Shown: positions 42,739 through 50,929 of the stretch, piece after piece
Numbering within the stretch: position 1 is the first letter of the stretch
Layout: each line of letters begins with the position of its first letter
Assembly: GCA_965224575.1 (NCBI GenBank)
Contig: CBDCZQ010000006.1
Span: 2,108,001 to 2,172,000 of the forward strand
DNA from: QPIN01 sp965224575
GTDB taxonomy: Bacteria > Pseudomonadota > Gammaproteobacteria > Methylococcales > Methylomonadaceae
Length of the DNA stretch: 64,000 nt
Direction of reading: 5' to 3'
Translations under genes and position numbers: made by a program
The notes under the pieces: model-generated
The model's database searches: none
The model's input: only the letters and a program-made list of their open reading frames with translations
What the model was told of the DNA's origin: nothing

Positions 42739-43911
42739 TTAAGATTGAGGCTCAATCCCAGACTTAGCAAGCATTTGACGAATTTTCAAATCATTGCCCT
42801 CATGCCCCAGCGCACAAGAATTAGGATAAGTAATATTAAAAGTTTTAGTTTTGGTACGTTCACCTATTTTAGGTTCAAAAATAACCTTTATACGCGTTTG
42901 GGTAACATAATAAGCAGGTAGGTTAAGTTTAGCTAATAAATCATAAACCGCTTGAGGGTTGTTTTTAGTATCGGCTTCTAGGGTAATACGACGTTTTGAA
43001 CCATGTTTTAAAGTAAGCCGTAACTGAGTCACTAAAATTTCATCAATACCTGATTCAGGCTCAATAGTAAATTTAAACTCAGTACTACCAATAGGGTTTA
43101 GATCATAAACCCGTTTATCAATTTTACCGTTAACCAGCGTTTCTAAATTAAGAATAGTTTTAGCAAATAATTTTTGTAATTTAGCCACGGCTTTAGTATT
43201 TTTTGGCGCGTAAATGTCTAACGAACCTTCTGATTCGCAATACACAAAAATAATCTCAAAAGCAGGGTGTCGGGCGCGTGTTTTTAAAGCATCACTCACC
43301 CACTCAACCGAAGATAAACCAAAATCTTCAGGGTAAGCAAAGAAATACTCTTTATTATGACGGCAGTAAACCTCTACCTGACAATTACGGCCACGCCCCT
43401 CATTGCTATGAAAGAATTGACTAATAGCACTAGCCAACGCCTTAATAGCCGATTCATCAACATTAGGGGCTACATGCGGTAAATCATTCCGTCGTTTCCA
43501 ATAAGAACTACTCACATTATCAGCATGAAGAAACATAGTAGCCACAAGCCAATAATCATGTTTATTGAGATAAGCCCACATAACTTTAGAATGAAAGCCC
43601 TCAATATCAGAAATATCCTCAACAAAAGACTCATCACCATAAAAATGAGCTTCATCAATTAAAGCGGTAATACCACCTTCACACGCCATAGCATGTATAT
43701 CCTGAAATTCTGCCTCAATCGTAGCTTGCTGTTCTTCGGGTAAGGTTGTAAACGCTATAAAAATAGCATCAATCTCTCTTTCTTTTAAGGCACTAAAATC
43801 AACGTCTAATTCAACATCCTTAGCACTAAAATACTCAGCTAATTGATGATTGGGAATGTGTCTAAAAAAATGCTTATGTGAATACTGACCAGCTAAATGA
43901 TTTGCTCCAAT
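42739..43911 (-). CDS. island hypothetical protein without a canonical start
   Basis: The first ATG is at 43689, giving 316 residues. The frame stays open 74 codons further, to a TAA at 43912-43914, and reads like real protein throughout: G-A-N-H-L-A-G-Q-Y-S-H-K-H-F-F, then A-E-Y-F-S-A-K-D-V-E-L-D-V-D-F-S-A-L-K. There is no ATG, GTG or TTG in that part; the first codon after the stop is ATT. Either it is a pseudogene missing its start, an ATT start is used, or the start was lost to a point change. Family function unknown. Confidence 0.6.
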   Translation of the reverse strand: MGANHLAGQYSHKHFFRHIPNHQLAEYFSAKDVELDVDFSALKEREIDAIFIAFTTLPEEQQATIEAEFQDIHAMACEGGITALIDEAHFYGDESFVEDISDIEGFHSKVMWAYLNKHDYWLVATMFLHADNVSSSYWKRRNDLPHVAPNVDESAIKALASAISQFFHSNEGRGRNCQVEVYCRHNKEYFFAYPEDFGLSSVEWVSDALKTRARHPAFEIIFVYCESEGSLDIYAPKNTKAVAKLQKLFAKTILNLETLVNGKIDKRVYDLNPIGSTEFKFTIEPESGIDEILVTQLRLTLKHGSKRRITLEADTKNNPQAVYDLLAKLNLPAYYVTQTRIKVIFEPKIGERTKTKTFNITYPNSCALGHEGNDLKIRQMLAKSGIEPQS

Positions 43912-44076
43912 TTAAAGAAGATAGAAATGATTTAGGATGCTGTGATGATTGTTAGGACTATATTATTGATATATTGGGCTATTTTAAACAAATACAATAG
44001 CTAAACTAAGGTTTTAAGCTAAAAGCCATATTATTAACTATAAATCATTAAAAACGGGCATAATGACCCATAATAA

Positions 44077-44123
44077 AACCCACCAAGGCTATGATGGTTA
44101 TATCACCCTCAAACTGGTGGGTT
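44077..44123. other. 9-bp stem hairpin upstream of the restriction-like operon
   Basis: AACCCACCA (44077-44085) and TGGTGGGTT (44115-44123) pair perfectly with a 29-base loop in the gap 43912-44176. The following ATTTCGTTTT is a weak T-tract. It may stop transcription entering the operon or act as a leader attenuator. The rest of the gap holds no gene. Confidence 0.5.
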
Positions 44124-44176
44124 ATTTCGTTTTAGACTGTAGTAACGACAATGATTAACCGTAGGAATAAAAACAA

Positions 44177-46330
44177 ATGTCACTGATTCAACAAGGAATA
44201 GAACAAGGCTTAATCAAGTTTGATGAGGATAAAAAGAACATCTTCTATATACACCAAAATAATAAACGACGTAATTACAACAATCCAGAAGAACAGGTTC
44301 AAGCAGAAAGCTACTTAAAATTAATTATAAAATATGGATATGCGCCTGAACTTATTGAGCAATTTGTATCAGTAAAAATGGGATCAGATACCCGTGAAGC
44401 CGATATTATCGTTTATAACAATGTAGAACATACCCACGCCCATATTGTTGTTGAATGTAAAAAAGAAGAGGTTTCAGAGTTAGAGTTTAAACAAGCCATT
44501 GCACAAGCCTTTAGCTATGCAGCCACAGGGACAGTAAGAGCCAAATATTTTTGGGTAACATCAAATATAAAAGATGTCTACTTTGAAATACCCGAAAAGG
44601 AACCTAGAAACTATCTATCAGCCACCGATATTCCGCAATATGGGGTTAAAAAACTAGCTCCCTTTAAATATGCAAAAGGCGGTGGTGATTATAACGGGCA
44701 AAAACTATTTGAATTACAACCCGTAGAAGAAAACGAACTAACCCGACGCTTTAAACAAGCACATAACTCTCTTTGGGGCGGTGGTGAACTAAACCCCTCA
44801 GAAGCCTTTGATGAACTGGATAAACTGATATTTTGTAAAATTTGGGATGAACGCAAACCTAGAAAAAAAGGGGAAGCGTATGATTTTCAAATTCATGCAG
44901 AAAAAGACGAAGCAGAAACCAATAAAAAACTACAAGAACGCATTCAAGCCCTGTATGAAGAAGGACGAAAAAGAGACCCAGAAGTCTTTAAAGACAATAT
45001 ACGCTTAAACCCAGAAAAATTGCGTACGGTTGTAGGTTATCTGGAAAGTATACATTTAGGAAATACAGACTTAGACAGTAAGGGACGTGCCTTTGAGACC
45101 TTTATGGGGTCATTTTTTCGTGGTGACTTTGGGCAATACTTTACCCCTCGTCCAATCGTTAATTTTATAGTGAATACCTTGCCTATGACTCATACATCAT
45201 TAGTATTAGACACCTCATGCGGAAGTGGGGGATTTTTATTACATGCCTTAGACAAAGTAAGAGAGCAAGCTAATGAATATTATGACAAAGGAACCGTAGA
45301 GCATCATAAACATTGGCATGATTTCGCCGAAAAAAACCTTTACGGCATAGAAATAAACGAACAAATAGCCAGAACCGCCAAAATGAATATGATTATTCAT
45401 GATGATGGGCATACCAATGTGATTGCTATTGATGGACTATTACCCATTGAGGATATTAAAGACCAAGACGGTAATATCAAACAACAAGGCATTTATTCAC
45501 GTACCCAAAACAAAGGCTTTGCCTATAACCGTTTTGATTTTATTATCACTAATCCTCCGTTTGGTTCCAGCATAAAACAAACAGAACAAGCCTATATGCA
45601 CCAATACGGCTATGCACAAAAAGATATTGATTGGTTAAATCCAAAATCTAAAAAATCTGATAGAGACAATCAAAGTACAGAAATTCTATTTATAGAGCAG
45701 TGTCATAAATTTTTAACCGAAGGTGGTTATTTAGCTATTGTTGTACCTGATGGGATTTTGACTAACTCCAGTTTGCAATATGTCCGTGATGGATTAGAAG
45801 AAAAGTTCCGTATCGTTGCTGTTATTTCCATGCCTCAAACTGCATTCCAAGCGACAGGTGCAGGGGTAAAAAGTTCTGTGATGTTTTTGAAGAAACACAC
45901 GGTAAAAATGACCGAAACTATCCAAAACCAAAAGACAGGCTTACAAGACAGCATAAAAGAGAAAGCTGATTATTTAAAGCAACTGCAAACACTGGATAAG
46001 CAGAAAAAACAGCAGATTAAAGACCTTACAGGCTTTGATAATGCTGAACACTTACAAGGCAAAGCCCTAACTGACTCAGATAGCTTTAAGGAATGGAAAA
46101 AACAGCTTAATGCAGAATACAAAGACAAAATAGACTCTATAAAAGAAACCTTAGGCGAACAATACACTGAGCAAAAACAACAGTTATTAGATGATTACCC
46201 TATATTTATGGCAATTGCTGAAGATATTGGTTATGACGCTACGGGTAAGCCAACTACTACTAATGAACTAGATTTTATTGGTAGTGAATTAGAGCGGTTT
46301 ATTGTAGCTATTGAAAAGGGTGATGTATGA
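44177..46330 (+). CDS. nuclease-methylase fusion, type I-like M subunit
   Basis: A 717-residue protein. An N-terminal type I R-like nuclease domain has D76 and E93-C-K95 (V-V-E-C-K-K), a PD-(D/E)xK core. The methylase part has the SAM motif C-G-S-G-G-F (about 348) and catalytic N-P-P-F (about 458), so it makes N6-methyladenine. A helical tail (about 570-700) follows. A helicase/translocase HsdR is absent here, so restriction, if any, must come from the N-terminal nuclease. It overlaps the S subunit gene by 4 bp. Confidence 0.9.
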   Translation: MSLIQQGIEQGLIKFDEDKKNIFYIHQNNKRRNYNNPEEQVQAESYLKLIIKYGYAPELIEQFVSVKMGSDTREADIIVYNNVEHTHAHIVVECKKEEVSELEFKQAIAQAFSYAATGTVRAKYFWVTSNIKDVYFEIPEKEPRNYLSATDIPQYGVKKLAPFKYAKGGGDYNGQKLFELQPVEENELTRRFKQAHNSLWGGGELNPSEAFDELDKLIFCKIWDERKPRKKGEAYDFQIHAEKDEAETNKKLQERIQALYEEGRKRDPEVFKDNIRLNPEKLRTVVGYLESIHLGNTDLDSKGRAFETFMGSFFRGDFGQYFTPRPIVNFIVNTLPMTHTSLVLDTSCGSGGFLLHALDKVREQANEYYDKGTVEHHKHWHDFAEKNLYGIEINEQIARTAKMNMIIHDDGHTNVIAIDGLLPIEDIKDQDGNIKQQGIYSRTQNKGFAYNRFDFIITNPPFGSSIKQTEQAYMHQYGYAQKDIDWLNPKSKKSDRDNQSTEILFIEQCHKFLTEGGYLAIVVPDGILTNSSLQYVRDGLEEKFRIVAVISMPQTAFQATGAGVKSSVMFLKKHTVKMTETIQNQKTGLQDSIKEKADYLKQLQTLDKQKKQQIKDLTGFDNAEHLQGKALTDSDSFKEWKKQLNAEYKDKIDSIKETLGEQYTEQKQQLLDDYPIFMAIAEDIGYDATGKPTTTNELDFIGSELERFIVAIEKGDV

Positions 46331-47769
46331 CGTTTTCTCTTTCCCCTGAGATAGATAATAATAAAATATTTTTAGTAAATACCAGTAAGTTAGAGGGGAG
46401 GCTTGATCCATCGTACAATTTAGCATTGATAAAGAATAAAATACATTCAGTCTATCCTAAATATAAAATTGGGCAACTATCTAAGTCCTTATCAGGAGGA
46501 ACACCTTCTAAAGCAAATCTTGATTTTTGGACTGGGACTATTCCTTGGGTGTCACCTAAGGATATGAAAAGTTTTTACCTAAGTGATTCAATTGATCATA
46601 TTACAGAAGAAGCTGTTATAGAGTCGTCTACAAATATTGTCCCTAAAGATACTGTACTTCTTGTTGTAAGGAGTGGGATTTTACAGCACACAATTCCAAT
46701 AGCTATTACAACTAGAGAAATGGCTATTAACCAAGATATTAAAGCACTAATTTTCAATGAAACTATTTTACCAGCGTATGCGGCGTATTTTATTGATGTT
46801 TATCAAACTAAATTATTACCTCTGATTGTAAAACACAGTACGACAGTCCAAAGCATAAATACAGAACAGTTTGATGGTTTGAAAATTCCAGTACCTCCAA
46901 AAGAAATTCAAGTTCAAATTATCAAAGTAATGAATGCTTCTTACGGAAAGAAAAAACAAAAAGAAGCTGAAGCACAGCAGTTACTTGATAGTATTGATGA
47001 TTACCTGTTAGCTGAATTAGGGATTGAATTACCAGAACAAGAAGAAAACACCGTACAAAGTCGAATATTTACACGGCAGTTAAGTGAAGTATCAGGGACA
47101 CGATTTGATACATTTTATTTTAAGAATGAATTTGAAAAATTAATTGAAAGTTTATTACTTTGTAAATATGAAATAAAAAGTTTTTACAGTTTTATAACCT
47201 ATATTTCAAGTGGTGCAACTCCATTAAAAACAAAAAGTGAAAAATACTATACCAGTGATGCTAAAAATGGTGTTCCATTACTACGAGTTCAAAATATAAC
47301 AGATGAAGGCTTAAAACTTAATGATGTTATTTTTATTAATCGAAAAACTCACGAAATTGATCTAAAAAGAAGCCAAGTATTCCAAGGAGATTTGCTCATT
47401 ACTATTACAGGAAGAATTGCTAGTTCTGCAGTTGCACCTAGGTTATTTGAGGGCAATATAAATCAGCATTCTGTGATTATAAGAACAAAGGAACAAGATG
47501 TTATAAATGAATATTTAGCAATATATTTTAATTCATATCTAGGGCAAAACCTTGCATTGAGAGAAACAACAGGGGCTACACGACCAGCTTTAGATTATCA
47601 CGCGTTGAAATCAATAAAAATTCCTTTACCACCAATTAAAAGACAACTTGAAATAGTTAATCACGTTAATCAAATACGAACCCAAGCTAAAAATTTACAA
47701 CAGCAAGCCAAAGCCGAATTAGAGCTGGCAAAAAAGCAAGTAGAAGCCATGATTTTAGGTGAAGCATGA
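46327..47769 (+). CDS. hsdS: type I-like specificity subunit
   Basis: A 480-residue HsdS with two target-recognition halves. The first opens K-S-L-S-G-G-T-P-S-K-A and ends L-K-I-P-V-P-P-K-E-I-Q; the second opens I-S-S-G-A-T-P-L-K-T-K and ends I-K-I-P-L-P-P-I-K-R-Q-L-E-I. Each is followed by a coiled-coil spacer. It sets the DNA target for the methylase and nuclease. ATGA overlaps on both sides show translational coupling in the three-gene operon. Confidence 0.93.
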   Translation: MTFSLSPEIDNNKIFLVNTSKLEGRLDPSYNLALIKNKIHSVYPKYKIGQLSKSLSGGTPSKANLDFWTGTIPWVSPKDMKSFYLSDSIDHITEEAVIESSTNIVPKDTVLLVVRSGILQHTIPIAITTREMAINQDIKALIFNETILPAYAAYFIDVYQTKLLPLIVKHSTTVQSINTEQFDGLKIPVPPKEIQVQIIKVMNASYGKKKQKEAEAQQLLDSIDDYLLAELGIELPEQEENTVQSRIFTRQLSEVSGTRFDTFYFKNEFEKLIESLLLCKYEIKSFYSFITYISSGATPLKTKSEKYYTSDAKNGVPLLRVQNITDEGLKLNDVIFINRKTHEIDLKRSQVFQGDLLITITGRIASSAVAPRLFEGNINQHSVIIRTKEQDVINEYLAIYFNSYLGQNLALRETTGATRPALDYHALKSIKIPLPPIKRQLEIVNHVNQIRTQAKNLQQQAKAELELAKKQVEAMILGEA

Positions 47770-49325
47770 TATTACAAGGCGTATTAGACCGTTCTCTGGG
47801 CAACTTTGTTTGTTTGCGTGGTTATGCTCGCTTAGGTGATTTATACCAAATATCAGCCCCCGACCCCAGCTATCAAAGAGATTTAATTAGTCATCAACAA
47901 GAACGCATGGAAAAGTTTCTGGATGATGGAGAATACCTATTTTTTCCAGAGGTGATACTGGGTACAAGTTTAAATGATGGTAATAATTTTGATTCAGTAA
48001 ATGAATTTTTCAATCAGTTTAGTGTTGATAAAAGTGCAAAGTACACCTTTTTACAATTCAAATTAAATTATGCCGCTACATCTCGACAATCTAAAGGCGA
48101 TGCACGAGGGTCTGAATTGTATCGCCGAACCACAATAGACATTAAAGATAATGTAATTGCTAAGGATGGCTTTAATAAATTCCATCGTATTGATGGTAAT
48201 CATCGTTTAAGCATATTAAGTGATGATTTAGACGTAAAGCTAACGCCCGAAAAAATCCAACGTTACCAAAATTTAAACGTGCCTTTTTGTTTGGTTTTAT
48301 TTAATGATGATGAAAACCTAAAACGCTTTAGCCGTGTGTTGTTTCATAACGTCAATTATCGCCAAATTGCGTTAACAATGGAACAAAGTTTAAAGCAGAT
48401 TCTTGAAGATACAGAGTTATTTAATGATTCAACCTTGTTTGAAAAATTTGGGGCGGAATACTTATTAGCCAGTAAGGTGTTAGAAAGCTGGGGTATGGCT
48501 ATGATTCCCAACATTGCAAAAGTCATTGATTCTACTAATGGTGATTTGGTCACTAAACGTACTTTCTTACTAAAAACATTTGAAAACCTAGCCGAAAAAA
48601 AGCTAGTCTCTTTAATAGAAGATAAGATTGACGATGAAGTAAGCCAATTTAAGAGTAAGCTAAGCATTATAAATACTTTGTATGACCATCCTAACCTTGG
48701 TAAACAGCGTAATGAAGGGCTTTTAAGTGCTTTCTTTTATTATGCTTATCAAGATGCTGCAAAATTGAATGTATTCAAAAACTGGGTATTAGAAAATCAT
48801 ATCTATCAAACACAAGATACCGAAGCAAAAGAAATAATTAAAATATTTGATTGTGTTTTAGAAGCAAGAAAAAGAACCATCTTTGTCTCAATGCAATTTA
48901 GCCTAGAAACAGAAGATAACTATCAAGCCATTAAAGATGCCGTTGATGAAGTTAATAAAACTTGTTCGTTAGATTTAAATATCCGTGAAATCAGAATAGA
49001 TCAATTTCAAAAAGGCTATTCCTTTAAAATTGATGATGAATTGTTAATGTTAATTAATGATTGTGGTTTATTATTAGCCGATATTACGCTAGGCAATAAG
49101 AATGTTTATCATGAAATAGGCTATTTGATGGGCTTAAATGAGGGTAGAAGCAATCCTCAGGATAATTTCATCCTATTTCATAATAAAGAAGTTGCAGGAG
49201 CTGATTTTAATAAAGATCATGGCTTTAATATTAAAACCTACCAAGTGCTTTTAGCTAATGATACAAATGGTTTACGGAATAAAATTATTGCTCAAGTAAA
49301 AAAATACTATCAACTTGATGAGTAA
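47766..49325 (+). CDS. DGQHR/ParB-like plus TIR/NDT-like fusion protein
   Basis: A 519-residue protein. The N-terminal half (about 1-330) has R-I-D-G-N-H-R at 141-147 and a following P-F-C-L-V-L-F, resembling DGQHR/DndB and ParB-like nuclease domains. The C-terminal domain (about 368-519) opens T-I-F-V-S-M-Q-F and holds A-D-I-T, N-V-Y-H-E-I-G-Y-L-M-G-L, the pattern of nucleoside deoxyribosyltransferase or TIR-like domains with a possible catalytic Glu. Such domains hydrolyse NAD or nucleotides in defence. It is coupled to hsdS by an ATGA overlap. The role is inferred. Confidence 0.75.
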   Translation: MILQGVLDRSLGNFVCLRGYARLGDLYQISAPDPSYQRDLISHQQERMEKFLDDGEYLFFPEVILGTSLNDGNNFDSVNEFFNQFSVDKSAKYTFLQFKLNYAATSRQSKGDARGSELYRRTTIDIKDNVIAKDGFNKFHRIDGNHRLSILSDDLDVKLTPEKIQRYQNLNVPFCLVLFNDDENLKRFSRVLFHNVNYRQIALTMEQSLKQILEDTELFNDSTLFEKFGAEYLLASKVLESWGMAMIPNIAKVIDSTNGDLVTKRTFLLKTFENLAEKKLVSLIEDKIDDEVSQFKSKLSIINTLYDHPNLGKQRNEGLLSAFFYYAYQDAAKLNVFKNWVLENHIYQTQDTEAKEIIKIFDCVLEARKRTIFVSMQFSLETEDNYQAIKDAVDEVNKTCSLDLNIREIRIDQFQKGYSFKIDDELLMLINDCGLLLADITLGNKNVYHEIGYLMGLNEGRSNPQDNFILFHNKEVAGADFNKDHGFNIKTYQVLLANDTNGLRNKIIAQVKKYYQLDE

Positions 49326-49378
49326 TGGTTTTATTTTTAGCGATATTATTCAAATAGTTGATGTGGAATTAAACTAAT

Positions 49379-49675
49379 ATGCAATATAATTTTGAATGGG
49401 ATCCAGTTAAAGCAAAAACAAACTTTAAAAAGCATGGTGTCAGTTTTGAAGAGGCAAGTGAAGTTTTTCTTGATCCCTTACAATTATCTCTTTTTGATGA
49501 AGAGCATAGTGAACAAGAAGAACGTTGGGTTACATTAGGTAATACAAAGTCTGATAAATTACATTTGGTTGTACATGCTTATTTAACGTATCATCAAGAT
49601 CAGGTTACGGTACGCATCATTTCTGCAAGACCTGCAACAGCACACGAAACAAAGCAATACGAGGGTTTACAATGA
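49379..49675 (+). CDS. brnT: BrnT-family toxin
   Basis: A 98-residue RelE-like ribonuclease toxin. F-E-W-D-P-V-K-A-K-T-N at the N-terminus, H-G-V-S-F-E-E-A and R-I-I-S-A-R-P-A at the end are the BrnT motifs. It is followed by its antitoxin with a 4-bp overlap. It probably stabilises the island. Confidence 0.9.
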   Translation: MQYNFEWDPVKAKTNFKKHGVSFEEASEVFLDPLQLSLFDEEHSEQEERWVTLGNTKSDKLHLVVHAYLTYHQDQVTVRIISARPATAHETKQYEGLQ

Positions 49676-49881
49676 AAGAAGAATATGATTTTTCCAATGC
49701 CGAACGCGGTAAATTTTATCGCCCTGATACACAACTCAATATCCCCGTTTATTTAGATCAAGATATAGAAAATTGGTTTACTGAAAAGGCAAAAGCAAAA
49801 GGTGTTGATTTACAGTCTTTGGTAAATGAGCTGTTGCGTAAAGATAAATCTTTAATCCAAGAAGTTATTGGAAAAGGTTGA
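49672..49881 (+). CDS. brnA: BrnA-family antitoxin
   Basis: A 69-residue antitoxin: the N-terminal G-K-F-Y-R-P toxin-binding arm and a C-terminal ribbon-helix-helix (N-I-P-V-Y-L-D-Q-D-I-E, L-V-N-E-L-L-R-K). Translationally coupled to brnT. The order toxin then antitoxin is normal for this type II system; BrnA represses the pair. Confidence 0.9.
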   Translation: MKEEYDFSNAERGKFYRPDTQLNIPVYLDQDIENWFTEKAKAKGVDLQSLVNELLRKDKSLIQEVIGKG

Positions 49882-49966
49882 AACTGATTTTAGGAGATTA
49901 TGGAAGTGACGGTGTAGATAGGCTTTTACTATGTGGGTTAGGTGTTGCTAAGAGGGTGATATTTTA

Positions 49967-49992
49967 TTTTAGTAACACTGATAGTAACATCA
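49967..49992. repeat. 26-bp island-end repeat, right copy
   Basis: TTTTAGTAACACT, G, ATAGTAACATCA, one base different from 38622-38647. It lies about 58 bases inside the right attachment core. It supports the island boundaries independently of the att sites. Confidence 0.65.
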
Positions 49993-50049
49993 AGTTGTTT
50001 TATGGTTATTAATTGCTTTATAAAACAAGTAGGTATGATTTTAATTAAG

Positions 50050-50070
50050 TTCCCGCCGCCCCAAATTTAG
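50050..50070 (+). mobile_element. attR at the island right end
   Basis: TTCCCGCCGCC followed by CCAAATTTAG. Compared with the ssrA end, TCCA is missing, so this copy could not supply a working tmRNA 3' end. The hairpin AACCCGAATACC with GGTATTCGGGTT and T-run follows at 50071-50105 and is probably the original ssrA terminator displaced by the island. Confidence 0.7.
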
Positions 50071-50105
50071 AACCCGAATACCTTACTTGGTATTCGGGTT
50101 TTTTT
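50071..50105 (+). terminator. displaced terminator at the island right end
   Basis: AACCCGAATACC pairs perfectly with GGTATTCGGGTT around TTACTT, followed by TTTTT. This is a strong rho-independent terminator. Its position just after attR suggests it once ended ssrA. Confidence 0.85.
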
Positions 50106-50203
50106 ATGTCCATAAAGTGGAAAAATAGTATAAAAAGCAATAAAGTTGACAGGTGTTATTTGCGAAACTACCATACATGGTCTGGCATACAAAAATAAAC
50201 AGA

Positions 50204-50399
50204 TTCGGTTTTCGGCAGAAAAAATGCTTTATTAAAAACTGAGCGAGGTATTGGGTTTGAGGATGTTCTACTCGCGATTGAGAGGGGGGTATGTCTTAGA
50301 TGATTTAGAGCACCCTAACCAAGAAAGGTATCCAAACCAGTCAGTTTTTATTATTTTTATCACCATTCTTAGTTGTGAAGAATCAATGATGAGGCTTTA
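50204..50399 (+). pseudogene. frameshifted toxin relic
   Basis: Adjacent frames together read K-N-A-L-L-K-T-E-R-G-I-G-F-E-D-V-L-L-A-I-E-R-G, then, after a shift in a G-run at 50284-50289, L-D-D-L-E-H-P-N-Q-E-R-Y-P-N-Q and V-F-I-I. This is the pattern of a small type II toxin family (E-R-G-I-x-F-E-D ... L-x-H-P-N). The N-terminus needs another shift around 50218. It lies just right of the island in the 523-bp gap 49882-50404, probably left from an older insertion. Confidence 0.6.
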
Positions 50400-50404
50400 A
50401 GATA

Positions 50405-50857
50405 ATGAAACCAATAGAACTCTCAAACGCGTTAAAAATTAGTCGCCCAGAACTAGGAGACCTTTCTGGTGTCGGTTTATATCGGCTGCTTAGGCTTGTT
50501 GCATGGGAAGATATTATGGGGCCGGGAGCTTCGGCAATTAGCTATTATGCTGGAAAAAAAATGGGGAAAGAATTAAATATCAAATCTTTGGATGAGTTTC
50601 TGGCGTTATGTGAACAACTTAAAATTGGTATTATAAAAATACCAAAAATGACAAATACTCATATACATGTTGATATTTACGAATGTGTTACTTGTTCGGG
50701 AATGGATCCAGTGGGTCGTCCAATTTGTCATTTTGAAGGAGGGCTTATTGCTGGAGCGGTAGAGGTAATTACTGGAAAATCCGTAAAGGCCAAAGAAGTA
50801 AGTTGTATTGGGGGGCTAGGAGATAAAACTTGTGGTTATGATCTAGATATTAAGTAA
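50405..50857 (+). CDS. 4VR-domain protein
   Basis: A 150-residue 4-vinyl reductase (V4R) domain protein. The core C-V-T-C-S-G-M, G-R-P-I-C-H-F-E-G-G and a final C-I-G-G-L-G-D-K-T-C-G supplies cysteines for metal or small-ligand binding. V4R domains bind small molecules or sense redox state; they are not limited to photosynthesis. No partner gene is evident. SD is weak (GAGGCTTTAAGAT). Confidence 0.78.
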   Translation: MKPIELSNALKISRPELGDLSGVGLYRLLRLVAWEDIMGPGASAISYYAGKKMGKELNIKSLDEFLALCEQLKIGIIKIPKMTNTHIHVDIYECVTCSGMDPVGRPICHFEGGLIAGAVEVITGKSVKAKEVSCIGGLGDKTCGYDLDIK

Positions 50858-50929
50858 CCTCTTTACTTGAAAACCGGTACAAGCGCTTTAAAATGGTCAT
50901 ATCATGTATCCTATGATTTCAGATGTTAA

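Larger units (their letters stand above)
38506..50060. mobile_element. genomic island integrated in ssrA
   Basis: About 11.5 kb between the two TTCCCGCCGCC sites. It carries integrases at its left end, two excisionase/AlpA-type regulators, island hypotheticals, a restriction-like operon and BrnT/BrnA. A 26-base repeat (TTTTAGTAACACT, then C or G, then ATAGTAACATCA) sits inside each end at 38622-38647 and 49967-49992. No replication or transfer genes are visible, so mobility would rely on helpers or circularisation. The exact ends are inferred from the core repeats. Confidence 0.75.

Noticed and set aside
44177..49325. Ordinary type I restriction operon
   Set aside because: There is no HsdR helicase gene, and the third gene is not a standard subunit.
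38136..50060. CRISPR array or prophage in the island
   Set aside because: No regular repeats with spacers and no phage structural genes are present.
50405..50857. 4VR protein as evidence for photosynthesis
   Set aside because: No other pigment genes are present, and V4R domains occur in non-phototrophs.
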